A stretch of 64,000 bases of DNA, taken from positions 186,001 to 250,000 of the forward strand of contig CAVWOU010000001.1 of the NCBI GenBank assembly GCA_963756745.1. The letters are read 5' to 3'. A program made the translations under genes and the position numbers. Source of the stretch: DASPWW01 sp963756745 (GTDB taxonomy: Bacteria; Actinomycetota; Thermoleophilia; Solirubrobacterales; 70-9). Of the stretch, positions 44,136 to 55,218 are shown piece after piece (within the stretch, counting starts at the first letter, position 1; every line of letters starts with the position of its first letter). Under the pieces are notes generated by a model that saw nothing but the letters and a program-made list of their open reading frames with translations, was not told the origin of the DNA and did not search any database.

Positions 44136-45495
44136 GTGGACGAGGGCGCGACCGAGCTGCGGCGCTCGCTCACCGGCGCCGTGCTGACCCCGGCCGACCC
44201 CGGCTACGACGCGGCCCGGCGCGGCTTCAACGCCCTCGTCGACCGCCGGCCGGCGGTGATCGCGCGATGCCTCGGCCCCGACGACGTGGCGACGGCGTTC
44301 GATTTCGCGCGCGTGCGCGGGCTCGAGGTGGCGGTTCGCGGAGGCGGGCACAACCCCGCCGGGCACTGCGTGTGCGACGGCGGGCTCGTGATCGACCTCT
44401 CGCTCATGCGGCGGGTCGAGGTCGACCGCGACGCGCGGACCGCCCGCGCGGAGGGCGGCGCGCGGTGGCTCGAGTTCGACGCGGCGACGCAGGCCGCCGG
44501 CCTCGTCACCCCCGGAGGCGTCGTCGGCTCGACCGGAGTCGCCGGTCTCACGTTCGGCGGCGGGATCGGCCACCTGACCGCGCAGCACGGCCTCACGTGC
44601 GACAACCTCGTCGGCGCCGAGCTTGTCACGCCAGGCGGCGCCGTGGTCCGCGCGGATCCCGATCAGAACCCGGAGCTCCTGTGGGGGCTTCGAGGCGGAG
44701 GCGGCAACTTCGGCGTCGCGACGCGGCTCGAGTTCCGCCTCCATCCGCTCGAACGGGTCGTCGGGGGCCGCCTCACCTACCGCGGGAGCGGCGTCGCCGG
44801 CGCGCTGCGCCGCTTCCGCGACCTCGCTGCCCGCGCACCGCGCGATCTCAGCTGCGGCGCCGTGCTGACCGTGGACGATGCGCTCGAGCCGATGCTGATC
44901 GTCGCGCCGTGCTACACGGGTCGCGACGCGGATCCCGCCGAGGTCCGCGACCTGCGCTCGGGAGCGGGTCTCGTCGCCGACGGCGTGCAAGCACACTCGT
45001 TCCTCGACCAGCAGCACGTCTTCGACTCCCCGTACGGCGAGGACCGCAAGTACTGGAAGGGTCACTTCGTGCGAGAGCTCCCGGACGAGCTGCTCGACGA
45101 GCTGCTGCGGCGGATAGTCGCGCTCGGGCGGCCGCCCGGAGAGGTGCTGATCGAGTCCCTGCACGGCGCGCCGAAGGACGCCGATGCGGGCGGCGCGGCG
45201 CGTCGGCTTTCGCGACGCCGCCTTCAACATCAGCGCGATGGCCGATTGGCAGGACCCGGCGCTCGACGACGCCTACATCGCGTGGGCGCGCGACACGGCG
45301 GCGGCGATCGAGCCGTGGTCGGTGAGCGGCGGCTACGCCAACTACATGCAGGCGGACGAGCCGATCGAGCGCGTGCGTGCGGCGTTCGGCGACGACGCGT
45401 TCGAACGCCTCCGAGCTCTGAAGGGACTGTACGACCCGGACAACATCCTTCACCGAAATCAGAACATTCCGCCGCCCGGGCACGTGGGCGGATAG
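44136..45495 (+). CDS. BBE-like FAD-linked oxidase, frameshifted
   Basis: GTG 44136, 9 nt after the reductase. FAD_binding_4 domain: AVRGGGHNPAGHCVCDGG (His of the covalent FAD site) and GVVGSTGVAGLTFGGGIGHL. After a +1 shift near 45185 the C-terminal BBE domain follows: GFRDAAFNISAMADW and then NYMQADEP and GLYDPDNILHRNQNIPP, the flavin-contact tail. Length about 452 aa corrected. It likely oxidises an alcohol or amine with O2; cotranscribed with the reductase. Confidence 0.8.
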
Positions 45496-45499
45496 CGGT

Positions 45500-46072
45500 C
45501 TAGACCGGCAGTCGCTCCAGCATCGGAGCGAGGGCCTCGGGATCGACGTCATCCGCCTGGCCCTCAAGGGTGCGGTGCTGCACATCGGGGAGCACCGCCC
45601 ACAGCGCGCGTGCCGCACGGTGAATCCGCGGGTCGCAGCGCTCGCCGACGATCACCACCGTCGGCACCGAGATGAACCGGATCCGCTCGGCCGGCAGGGC
45701 CCCGTCGAACATGAATGGCGGCTCGTACAGCGCCAGCGTCTCGATCTCGAGGCCGTGGGCCGCCGCGCGGAGGGCAATGACGGCCCCCGAGGACATTCCG
45801 AACACGGACGCCGATCCACCGGCCGCGTCGATGAGCGCGTCGAGATCCTCGATCTCGCGCTCGAGGGTGCTCGGGGACCCGTCCGCGAGGTCGCCGGAAT
45901 CCCTGCGGTCATACGTGAGCACGGTGCGCTCCCGGGCCAGCAGTGCCGCGAGGTGGCCCAGCTTCGGGTCCGATCGGCCCTGGGACGCGCCCCCGATCAG
46001 GATGATCGGAGGTCCTTCGCCCGATCGGTCGAACGCGATCGTTGTCCCGTCGCTCGAGACCACGGTGCTCAA
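45500..46072 (-). CDS. degenerate alpha/beta hydrolase lacking lid and catalytic His
   Basis: 190 aa from TTG 46072 (GGGAGG 7 nt upstream). FDRSGEGPPIILIGGASQGR, LTYDRRDSGDLADG and nucleophile GMSSGAVIALRAA are present. Family members are about 260 aa; here YEPPFMFDGALPAERIRF jumps straight over the roughly 60-aa cap, and the final EGQTHDV-type motif reads EGQADDV, so the catalytic His is gone. The frame is open throughout, so this is a clean internal deletion. It is probably inactive or repurposed. Confidence 0.65.
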   Translation of the reverse strand: MSTVVSSDGTTIAFDRSGEGPPIILIGGASQGRSDPKLGHLAALLARERTVLTYDRRDSGDLADGSPSTLEREIEDLDALIDAAGGSASVFGMSSGAVIALRAAAHGLEIETLALYEPPFMFDGALPAERIRFISVPTVVIVGERCDPRIHRAARALWAVLPDVQHRTLEGQADDVDPEALAPMLERLPV

Positions 46073-46135
46073 TCTGGGTCCTCCCAGTCGGTGGATCACC
46101 AGCTAAGACGGCCCGGGGCCGCAAAAGTAATCGCT

Positions 46136-46489
46136 TCAGGACGCGGAGATCAGCTCGCGCAAGCGCTCCGCCGTGAGCGTCGTGTGCTCGCGCCGGCTCT
46201 CGGCAAAAGCGAGGAAGACGGGAGACCCCGGCTGCTGGCGCCGGCTGTCGGCAAGCGTTCCGGCGTCTACGGCGGTGAACCCGACCTGGTCGATCAGGTC
46301 ACTCACCGTCTGCTTCGCGCCAGCGTCGTCACCGGCGATCGGGATCGCAAGGCGCTCCTCGGCGGCCGCGTCGGGCCGACCCTCGTCCACCAGGCGCTGG
46401 TACTGGATCGTGTTGAAGGCCTTGACCACCGTAGCGCCGGGCATTAGCGACGCCAGCAGCTCGGACGAGGTCGTCTCGTCGGCGTCAAG
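46136..46489 (-). pseudogene. NADPH-dependent F420 reductase-like fragment (C-terminal part)
   Basis: 117 codons, LDADETTSSELLASLMPGAT, VVKAFNTIQYQRLV, and IAGDDAGAKQTVSDLIDQVGF, match the C-terminal half of F420 reductase-like NAD(P)-binding proteins. The N-terminal Rossmann nucleotide-binding half is missing and the fragment abuts the FtsH stop at 46495. A 5' deletion is the likely cause. Confidence 0.7.
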
Positions 46490-46494
46490 GCCGG

Positions 46495-48511
46495 CTACGG
46501 GCCTGCCGTCGCCTTGGCCTCTTCTTCGACATCGACCTCCGGCACCTCGACGCCGGCCACCTCGTAGGCCTCGGGTTGGTCGAGCGTCTCGCGCTCGAGC
46601 AGTGCGCCGGCCAGCGCCTCCAGCCGATCGCGCTCGCGCTCGAGCAGCTCGACCACGTCGCGCTCGGCCTCGTCGACGATTCGCCGCACCTCTTCGTCGA
46701 CGAGCTGTTGGGTGAGGGGCGAGGAGGGCACGGCGCCGGGCAGCAGCGGGCCGTCCTGGCGGCCGTCGGTGACGGCGATCGGGCCGATCGCGTCGCTCAT
46801 CCCCCATCGGCCGACCATGCCGCGGGCGGTCTGGGTGAGGTTCTGAATGTCGGACTCCGCTCCCGTGGTCACGATCCCCGAACACGACCTTCTCCGCCGC
46901 GCGTCCGCCCAGCGCGACCTTGATCTTCCCGAGCAGCTCGTCGCGGGCGTAGTTGTAGCGGTCGGTCTCCGGGGTGGCGAGCGTGACGCCGAGCGCCTGG
47001 CCGCGCGGGATGATCGAGACCTTTCGCACCGGGTCGGCCCCGGGCGTGAGCATGCCGACCAGGGCGTGGCCGGACTCGTGGTAGGCCGTGCGCCGGCGAT
47101 CGTCGTCGGTCATCACAACCTGGCGTTCAGCGCCGAAGATGATCTTCTCGATCGCGTCGGTGAAGTCCCGCTGCTCCACTGCGGGGTGATCGCGGCGGGC
47201 GGCAAACAGCGCCGCCTCGTTGACGATCAGCGCGATGTCGGCGCCGGTTGCCCCAGGCGTCGAGGCCGCGATTCGGTCGAGGTCGACGTCCGGCGCGAGC
47301 GGCACCGAGCGGGTGTGGATCTTCAGGATCTCCACGCGGCCCTTGCGGTCGGGCGGCTGGATAGCGATGCGGCGATCGAAGCGCCCCGGGCGCAGCAGCG
47401 CGGGGTCGAGGACCTCAGGGCGGTTGGTGGCGCCGAGGACGATCACGTTCGTGTCGGCCTCGAAGCCGTCCATCTCGGTCAGGATCTGGTTGAGCGTCTG
47501 CTCGCGTTCGTCGTGGCCGCCGCTGATCCCGCCCACGTTGCCCGAGCGCGAGCGGCCGATCGCGTCCAGCTCGTCGATGAACACGATCGCCGGCGCAGCC
47601 TCCTTGGCCTGCTTGAACAGGTCGCGGACGCGCGAGGCGCCGACCCCCACGATCGCCTCGACGAACTCGGAGGCCGACATCGAGAAGAAGGCGGCGTCGG
47701 CCTCGCCCGCGACGGCGCGGGCAAGCAGCGTCTTGCCGGTTCCGGGCGGCCCGTAGAGCAGCACGCCACGAGGGACCCGTGCGCCGCGGCTGGTGTAGCG
47801 CTCGGGGTTCTTCAGGAAGTCGACCACCTCGACGAGCTCGTCCTCCGCCTCGTCGATACCCGCCACGTCGTCAAACGTGACTCGCTCCTGCTCGCCCGGC
47901 TTGATCCGCCGTGCCGTGGAGCGTCCGAAGCCGCCGAGCACGCCCCCTCCCCCTCGCGTCTGGCGGCGAAACAGCCAGATGAAGAACGCGACGAGCAGGA
48001 TCGTCGGAAGGAAGCCGAGCAGGAGCGTGCCGATGAGCGACCGGCCGGTGTCGGGCGGCTCGGCGTTGATCACGACCTGCTGGCGCTCGAGCACCTTGGT
48101 GATCTCGGCCCGATCGACGAACGCGGGGACCTCTGTCTCGAAGCTCGTGACCATCACCGGCTCGGCGTCGCCGGGTGGGTCGTAGTTCGCCTCCTGGTCC
48201 AGCTCCCCCTCGATCGAGTTCTCCTGCGAGCTGATCTCGGTGACGTTGCCGTCCTCGACCTGGTTGACGAAGAACGGCTGGTACGGCACCCGCTGGCGCT
48301 CCTCGGGGCCGCTCGTGACGAACGAGATCACCAGGTTCACCGCCAGCAGCCCAACCAGCAGCGCTACGAACTGCCAGCTCCGGGGGATCATCGTCCGCCT
48401 CGGCTCGCGCGGCGCTCCGCCTCCCTCGCGCGCCGGATCCGCGCGCCGACCCGGGGAGTCGTTCCGAGATGGCGAGCTGTCAGCGGGCGAGTCGGGTCCC
48501 AGGCCGCTCAC
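46495..48511 (-). CDS. ftsH: ATP-dependent zinc metalloprotease FtsH, frameshifted
   Basis: TM1 FVALLVGLLAVNLVISFV, a periplasmic region, TM2 LLGFLPTILLVAFFIWLF, then the AAA module with GPPGTGKT and FIDELDAIG, and the SRH region GATNRPEVLDPALLRPGRFDRR. The zinc site is YHESGHALVG. Frame moves +1 near 46875 and continues TTGAESDIQNLTQTARGMVGR to the stop at 46495 (KATAGP). Corrected length is about 671 aa. It degrades misfolded and regulatory membrane proteins. GTG 48511 overlaps the end of the flavoprotein gene by 32 nt, so the two are probably coupled. Confidence 0.9.
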
Positions 48512-50216
48512 TGTACTCCTGCGGGCCGACCTCCGAGAGCAGCTGGTGGAGCTGCTCGACGACGACCGAGCCCTCGCCCACCGCCGAGGCGACCCGCTGG
48601 GTCGAGCCGCGACGAACGTCGCCGATCGCGAACACCCTCGGTGTGCTCGTCTCCAGAATCAGCGGCGACCGCTCGAGCGGCCACGCGTCTCCGACGCGGC
48701 CGTCGCGAACCAGCTCGGAACCCGTGAGCAGGTAACCCCCGTCATCGCGCTCGATCTCCTCCGGGAGCCAATCCGTATGCGGCTCGGCCCCGATCAGGAC
48801 GAACAGCCCGGCGGCGTCGACCCGCTGGGTCTCGCCCGATTCCCTGTCGCGGAGGGCGAGCCATTCCAGCCGGCTGCCTCCGCCGCCGTCCACGACCTCG
48901 ACCCCGTGGCGCACCTCGATGTTCGAGGTCGCCGCCAAGCGCCTGGCGCAGGTACTCGGACATGCTGTCGGCGAGCGTCTCGCCCCGGACCACGAGCGTG
49001 ACTTGCCTCGCGTACCGGCACAGGTGCATCGCGGCCTGACCGGCCGAGTTTCCGCCGCCAACCACGTACACCGATTCATCGCTGAGCGCGGAGGCCTCCG
49101 AGCTCGACGCGCCGTAGTAGACCCCTGCCCCGGTCAGCTCCTCGAGCGCCGGGATCCCGATCCGGCGGTACGAGATCCCGGTGGCGAGGACCACCGCCGA
49201 GGCGGTGACGGGCTCCTCGCCGGAGATCTCGAGCACCGGGCCGGACGCCGTCGAGCCTGAGCGCGGTCGCCTCCCGCGCGAGCAGGAACCGGGTGCCGAA
49301 CACCCACGCCTGCTGGTAGGCATTGCGCGCCAGCTCACCACCCGAGATCCCCCGCGAGAACCCGAGGTAATTTCGGATCAAGGAGCTGGCGCTGGCCTGA
49401 CCACCGACTCCCTCGCGATCGACTACCAGGGTGCTGAGTCCCTCGGACGACGCGTACACGGCCGCGGTAAGCCCGGCGGGTCCGGCGCCCACGATCACGA
49501 CGTCGAAGTCGCGGCGGTTGTCTTCGAGTGTGGTGTCGACCCCGAAGGCCTCGATCAACTCGGGGTTGGAGGGGTCGATCAGCACGCGCCCGTCGCGCAT
49601 GATTCCTACCGGCGACTTGGCGTCCGACTGGCCGACCTCGTTGAGAAGCCGGCCGGCCCTCCGGGCCATCACTGCGCTCGAAGCGGTGCGGAACGCCGGT
49701 CCGGGCCAGCAGTTCGCGAATCTCGTGCGCGCGTGGTGACCATTGCTCGGCGACCAGGGTGACCTCGAGCGCCGCCTGGGAGCGCCCCCGCGACCACTCG
49801 TAGAGAAACTCGCCAATCAGCCGGTGAAAGTGCTCATCGGGGGGCTCCACGGGTCGGACCAGGTAGTAGTCGAGGTGGTCGTTGGCCATTCCCTCGAAGA
49901 TCGCCTCGGCAGTGGGCCGGTGTGCCCACTCGCCCCAGTCGATCAGCAGCGCCCGCTTCGCGAGCGGGTGCAGCTCGCCGATCTCCTCCATCAGGCGGAT
50001 GCCGTCGATCCCCTGCAGCCACTGGCCAGCCAGCGCGACCGCCACGTCTTCCCCCTCGTCGCTCAATCGCCGCAGCGCAGCGAGCGCGGCCTGGGGCGCG
50101 CACTCGCCGATCACCCGGTAGTCGGCCCCGAAGCGACGGACCAGCGCGTCCTGGACGACGGCGAGCGCGTCGTCGTCGCATTCGACGACGAAGATGATTG
50201 GTCGGTTGTCGCTCAT
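48480..50216 (-). CDS. receiver-fused thioredoxin-reductase-like flavoprotein, frameshifted
   Basis: Three +1 shifts (near 49660, 49250 and 48950) are needed to read one protein of about 578 aa. Residues 1-130 form a receiver-like domain (IIFVVECDDDALAVVQDAL) whose phospho-acceptor Asp site reads ALAGQ, so it is probably not phosphorylated there. A thioredoxin-like linker follows, then FAD motif VVIVGAGPAGLTAAVYASSEG, NADPH motif VYVVGGGNSAGQAA, and C-terminal FAIGDVRRGSTQRVASAVGEG. The redox CxxC of true thioredoxin reductases is replaced by YYGASSSEA. The three shifts sum to one codon. Confidence 0.8.
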
Positions 50217-50386
50217 GCCTCGCGCGATGAGTTTGGTGGCCGGGGGGCGTCTATGAAGTTGGAGTATGACCCGCCGTAACCGGGAACTATGTGGGTGTGT
50301 ACTCGGAGGCTGTCCATTTCGCGACCCCCCGTTCGTCTTAGGGTTACCGCCGTAAACGAGCCATCAGCTGAGAAAGGACCATCGGA

Positions 50387-52537
50387 ATGACGCGTTTCCT
50401 CGCCCGCCTCGCCGACCTCGCCTGCCGCCGCCGCGGCACGGTCGTCCTCGTTTGGATCGCGGCGATGGTCGTGACGATCGGGCTGGGCTCCGCGCTTGCC
50501 GGCGAGTACAACGCCGACTACGACACGCCGGGGTCCGAGTCGGAGGCGGCGGGCAACCTCACCGAGCGCGAGTTCGAGGGCTACTCGGGCCAGGAGATCT
50601 ACGTCGTCTGGAAGGACGAGGCCGGAGCCGACAGCCCCGCGGCCAGGGAGCGGGTCAACGCGTTCCTCGATGAGGCGAAGCAGGTCGACCACGTCGCCGA
50701 GGAGACGCCGATCCGGATCTCCGAGGACGGCACGATCGGCGCCACCACGCTCCCGCTGACCGTCCCGGGTTGGGACGTGCCCAAGGAGGACGGCGAGAAG
50801 CTGATCGACGCCGCCGAGGCGAACAGCGGCGACGGGCTCGAGATCCAGCTCGGCGGGGATCCGATCTACGCGGCCCAGGAGTCGACGAGCCCCGAGGGGA
50901 TCGGGTTCCTCGGCGCGCGCGATCGTGCTGCTGATCGCGTTCGGCTCGATCATCGCCGCCGGCCTGCCGCTCGCGATCGCGCTCGTCGGCCTCGGAATCA
51001 CGAGCGGGGGCCTGATCCTGCTGCTCGCCAATGTTGTCGACGTTCCCGACTGGACGACGGCGGTGTCGGGCCTGATCGGGATCGGGGTCGGGATCGACTA
51101 CGCGCTGCTCGTCCTGACCCGGTTCCGCTCGGCGATGAACCAGGGGAAGACCCCCCACGACGCGATCGTCGAGGCCAACACCACCGCCGGGCGGAGCGTG
51201 ATCATCGCCGGGAGCACCGTCGTTATCGCGGTCCTCGGACTGTTCCTGACCGGTCTGCCCTACATGTACGGAGTGGCGATCTCTGCGTCGCTCGCGGTGC
51301 TCGTCGTGATGATCGCCTCGGTCACGCTGCTGCCCGCCCTGCTCGCGTACCTTGGGCCCCGGGTCAACAAGCTCCGGATACCCGTTCCTCGGCCGGACGC
51401 TCAAGGCCGAGGGTGACAGCCACTCCCCCGCGGCGCGGTGGAGCCACGCGGTACAGCGGCGGCCGTGGATCGCCGCGATCATCGCAACCGCCATCCTGCT
51501 CGCGCTCGCGGCGCCCGCGCTCGGCATGCGCCTCGGGTTCCCCGACGCCGGCAACGACCCGCCCGACACGATGACCCGCCAGGCGTACGACCTCAACACC
51601 GAGGGGTTCGGACCCGGCACGAACGGGCCGCTCGTGATCGCCCTCGAGCTGCCCGACCAGGCGGCGGAGAGCGAGGTCGACGCGTTCGTGACGCGACTCA
51701 ACGGTGAGGACGGGGTGGAGTTCGTCGCCGACCCGGTGATCAACCAGGACGGGACCGCGGCGATCGTCAACGTGATTCCGTCGAGCTCTCCCCAGGACGA
51801 GGAGACGCAGGACCTGGTCACGCGGCTGCGCGACGAAGTCGTGCCCTCCGAGCTCGGAGGGACAGGGATCACCGCGCACATCGGCGGGGTCACGGCGGCG
51901 CTCGACGACCAGAGCGAGTACATCACCGACCGCATGCCGCTGTTCATCGCCGGCGTCGTCGGCCTCTCGTTCCTGCTTCTGCTGGTCGCCTTCCACTCAC
52001 CGCTGATCTCGCTCAAGGCCGCGATCATGAACCTGCTCTCGGTCACCGCTGCCTACGGCGTGATGACCCTGTTCGCCAAGGGTGGAGGCCTCAGCAGCCT
52101 GATCGGAATCGACCACGAGGTGCCCGATCGCGCCGTTCCTGCCGGTGATGATGTTCGCGATCCTGTTCGGCCTCTCGATGGACTACGAGGTGTTCCTGAT
52201 CTCGCGGATCCGGGAGGAGTACCTGAAGGACCGCAACACCCGCCGGGCGGTTGCCGACGGGCTCGCGAAGACGGCGCGCGTGATCACTGCGGCGGCGGCG
52301 ATCATGGTCGTGGTCTTCCTCGCCTTCCTGGCGGCCCCGGACGTGTTCTTGAAGCTGTTCGGGATCGGGCTCGCCACGGCGATCTTCCTCGACGCCACGC
52401 TCGTGAGGATGGTGCTGGTGCCCGCCGTGATGCAGATCCTCGGCGACCGCAACTGGTGGATCCCGGACTGGCTGGAGCGGATCCTGCCGCGGCTCGACGT
52501 CGAGCCGCGCGCGGCGACCGCGGGCGGACGGCCCTAG
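50387..52537 (+). CDS. MMPL-family (RND) transporter, frameshifted
   Basis: Read across three +1 shifts (near 50920, 51378 and 52120) this is a full MMPL exporter of about 715 aa: TM1 GTVVLVWIAAMVVTIGLGSA, GIDYALLVLTRFRSAM, LLPALLAYLGPRV, and FGLSMDYEVFLISRIREEY. Removing one C at each point restores AAIVLLIAF, RIPFLGRTL and EVPIAPFLPVMM. GAAAGGACCATCGGA precedes the ATG. It is divergent from the receiver-fused flavoprotein. Cargo unknown. Confidence 0.85.
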
Positions 52538-52673
52538 CCGAGACCCGCCTCCTCAGGCGCGTTCCAGCTGAGCTCCTTCCTGCCCCGCTTGGCCTGACGC
52601 TGCGTGCTCGGCTCGCCGTCACAAATTGCCCCGGCATCTCGTCATATCAGATGAGTCGATCGAAGGAGATGTC

Positions 52674-52985
52674 ATGAGCACACACGTAGCCAACCCGCAA
52701 CACGGCCGGCCCCCGGCGTCCGACGTCGCGTACGAGGTTTCGGTGTGGGCAGTCGGCGGCGGCATTATCGTCACCGCGCTGTTCCCGCTCGCGATACCCA
52801 TCCTCGTCCTGACGGCGGTTGCGGTGCTGCCGCTCCTGCTCCCGGTGGTCGCGGTGGGACTGGCCGTCGCGCTTGTCGCCCTGCCCGTTCTTGCGGCGCG
52901 CGCGGCCGGCCGCCGGACGCGCAAGGCGCTGGGTCGCACCACGGCGGCCGAGCAGGCGTCCACCCCCGCCAAGCGCGGCGCGTAG
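52674..52985 (+). CDS. small membrane protein
   Basis: 103 aa from ATG 52674 (GAAGGAGATGTC upstream). After a 20-residue polar start, a long hydrophobic region (about 27-77) can form two helices separated by a Pro-containing turn (FPLAIPILVL). A basic tail follows (AAGRRTRKALGR). No family recognised. Confidence 0.65.
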   Translation: MSTHVANPQHGRPPASDVAYEVSVWAVGGGIIVTALFPLAIPILVLTAVAVLPLLLPVVAVGLAVALVALPVLAARAAGRRTRKALGRTTAAEQASTPAKRGA

Positions 52986-53028
52986 CGAAGAGCGTCAGTC
53001 GTCGAGGCCTGATGGTCATCATTGGTGG

Positions 53029-53297
53029 GTGGCGGCCACGGCGTCCGATCGAATCGCGTGGGCGATCGATGTTCTCGGCGTCGCACCGAACGACCGCATC
53101 CTCGAGGTCGGGTGTGGGCACGGCGTGGCCGTCTCACTGGTCTGCGAGCGCCTCAAGGGCGGCCGCGCGACGCCGAGCGGTTCGGCACCGAGCTCGCTGG
53201 GACTCTCAGCGGAGCGGGCTTCAGCGTCGAGGAGGTTCTGGGCGAAACCGTCGGGAACGGATTCGTAAACGGAGTCGTGGCGCGAGGCTCGCGATGA
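53029..53297 (+). pseudogene. SAM methyltransferase with internal deletion
   Basis: The N-terminal part reads TASDRIAWAIDVLGV and ILEVGCGHGVAVSLVCERL (motif I). The C-terminal part, in another frame, reads ERFGTELAGTLSGAGFSVEEVLGETVG to the stop at 53297. The roughly 100 residues between, including motifs II-III, are missing, so this is real decay rather than a simple indel. The stop overlaps the next start (ATGA). Confidence 0.65.
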
Positions 53298-53626
53298 AAC
53301 CGGTGTTCTTCGCCTCGAGCGAGGAGCTGCGCGGCTGGCTCGAGGCGAACCACGCGACCGCGACCGAGCTCTGGGTCGGGATCTACAAGAAGGCCTCGGG
53401 CAAGCGCAGCGTGACGGTCGAGGAGGCCCAGGAACAGGCCGTCTGCTTCGGCTGGATCGACAGCCTGGGCCGGCGGATCGATGACGAGAGCTACATGCTC
53501 CGCATCACGCCACGAAGGGCGGGCAGCAACTGGTCCGCGATCAACATCGAGCGCGTGGAGCGGCTTCGCGCGCAGGGGCTCATGCACGAGGCGGGAATTC
53601 GCGCCTTCGAGCGCCGGCGCGGCTGA
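53294..53626 (+). CDS. YdeI/OmpD-associated-like protein, C-terminally truncated
   Basis: 110 aa: VFFASSEELRGWLEANHATATELWVGIYKKASGK, CFGWIDSLGRRIDDESYMLRITPRR and WSAINIERVERL match the YdeI family. Members usually run to about 190 aa; here the frame stops after AFERRRG and no continuation is seen in other frames. It may be functional as a short form or decayed. Confidence 0.7.
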   Translation: MKPVFFASSEELRGWLEANHATATELWVGIYKKASGKRSVTVEEAQEQAVCFGWIDSLGRRIDDESYMLRITPRRAGSNWSAINIERVERLRAQGLMHEAGIRAFERRRG

Positions 53627-53764
53627 AAGGACGACGAGCTTCAGTCGGGTCCTGTCTGGCGCGAGGGCCCGTCAGCCGCCACGAACTCGATCACGCTCGA
53701 ATGGGTCGAACGAGCTCGTTCTCCCTGCGTGACCCCGGGCGCGCGTGATTTCCTTCCGCGATGT

Positions 53765-54271
53765 ATGAGGGAGCTCGCGAGCGGAGCGGCGAGATCTCCG
53801 GGCGGCCGCGTCCATGTGCTCGAGCGCAGCCAGCGGCTCGGGCTGCCGGCGGAGCAGGCGTTCCAGTTCTTCACCGACGCGCACAACCTCGAGGCGATCA
53901 CGCCGCCGTGGCTGGACTTCAAGGTGGCGACGCCGGGCCCGATCGAGATGCGCCCGGACGCGCTGATCGAGTACCGGCTGAAGCTGCGCGGCGTGCCCGT
54001 CCGTTGGCGAACCCGGATCGAGGCCTGGGAGCCGCCGCGTCGCTTCGTCGACGTGCAGCTGCGGGGTCCGTACGCATTCTGGGAACACACTCACACGTTC
54101 GAGCCGGACGGCGAGCGCGCGGTCGTGATCCGCGACCGCGTCCGTTACACGCTCCCATTCGGCCCGCTGGGGCGGCTCGCCCACGCGGCCTTCATCAAGC
54201 GCGACCTCGAACGGATCTTCGATTACCGCGAGCGCGCCGTGGCGAAGCACCTCCGGCCGATCGCAACGTGA
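53765..54271 (+). CDS. SRPBCC-family protein (cyclase/CoxG-like)
   Basis: 168 aa. HVLERSQRLGLPAEQAFQFFTDAHNLEAITPPWLDFKV is characteristic of a SRPBCC subgroup often fused to or beside epimerases, and GPYAFWEHTHTFEP follows. The start is uncertain: ATG 53765 fits the family length, GTG 53729 is also in frame, and neither has a good ribosome site. Confidence 0.75.
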   Translation: MRELASGAARSPGGRVHVLERSQRLGLPAEQAFQFFTDAHNLEAITPPWLDFKVATPGPIEMRPDALIEYRLKLRGVPVRWRTRIEAWEPPRRFVDVQLRGPYAFWEHTHTFEPDGERAVVIRDRVRYTLPFGPLGRLAHAAFIKRDLERIFDYRERAVAKHLRPIAT

Positions 54272-54373
54272 TCGCGATCATCGCGATCAGCCCGGTAAGC
54301 CTCCAGACGGTCGGCGTGTGCCAGCTTCCACCCGGCGTCGCCGCCGCCGTGGATCAAGACATCGGTGGTCACG

Positions 54374-55123
54374 TCATGCTGTCGTTCCCGCGCCAGCGCC
54401 CTCGTACTCGTCGTGGCGACGGAGCCAAAACTCGGACTCCTCCTCGTTGCGTCCCAGCGGCGTCCGGTCGAGCAGGAAGTAGTAACCCATCGTCGGCTCG
54501 AGTCCGCGCGCCGTGGTCACGTAGGTGCGGTAGACGTCGCCGTCCGAGAGCGCGTAGGCGCTCAGGCCCGGGCTCTCGGCCACATATCCCGCCGGGTCCG
54601 TGCCGCTGGCCTCCGCCATCTGCTTGACCGCCGGGGGGATCTCGCCCTCCAAGAACGGTTTCAGCTCCTCCTCGGTGTGGGCGAAGCCGAGGTCGCGGTT
54701 GAAGTCGCTGCCGGCCGTCGAGGCCCAGTCGATGTTCCAGCCCATCCGCTGCTTGTAGGCCTGGAGCTTCTCGAGCGGCGCCCGGGAGACCAGCATGAGG
54801 GTGGTGTCGCGAGCCTTCAGGTGCACCGCGTTCGGATCGAGGTTGTCCGTGATCGAGCTACACACCGTGCAGCCCGCCTCGTAGACGGGGCCGAACATGA
54901 AGTGGTAGATGAGCAGCTGCGAGCTTCCGCCGAAGAGCTCCGCCAGCGACTTGAGCCCATCGTCCGTCTCGAAGCTGTACTCCTTCTCGACTGGCACCCA
55001 GGGGAGGTCGCGCCGCTTCTTCGTGAGCTCGTCGTTGCGCCGGGTGATCTCCTTCTCCTCCGCGAGCAGCTTGTCTCGTTCCGCCTGCCACTCCTCTTGG
55101 GTTCCCACTGCGTGCTCCGTCAT
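54374..55123 (-). CDS. DUF899 thioredoxin-like protein
   Basis: 249 aa. DLPWVPVEKEYSFETDDG, LLIYHFMFGPVYEAGCTVCSS and GYYFLLDRTPLGRNE define the DUF899 family of thioredoxin-fold proteins. CTVC gives a CxxC redox pair at about residue 86. The extended N-terminal helix is highly charged. Role undefined; it fits the redox theme of this end of the window. Confidence 0.85.
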   Translation of the reverse strand: MTEHAVGTQEEWQAERDKLLAEEKEITRRNDELTKKRRDLPWVPVEKEYSFETDDGLKSLAELFGGSSQLLIYHFMFGPVYEAGCTVCSSITDNLDPNAVHLKARDTTLMLVSRAPLEKLQAYKQRMGWNIDWASTAGSDFNRDLGFAHTEEELKPFLEGEIPPAVKQMAEASGTDPAGYVAESPGLSAYALSDGDVYRTYVTTARGLEPTMGYYFLLDRTPLGRNEEESEFWLRRHDEYEGAGAGTTA

Positions 55124-55218
55124 CGCGCTACCTCCTTATCTCACTGGGGTCAACACACTAGAAATCGGCTGCGGTCGCGTAACTCATCGGGCTCAGAGCA
55201 TCCAGCCAGCCTCGTCGG

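Noticed and set aside
50213..51031. Minus-strand frame opposite the MMPL gene
   Set aside because: Low-complexity Arg/Gly/Asp translation; the plus strand carries clear MMPL motifs.
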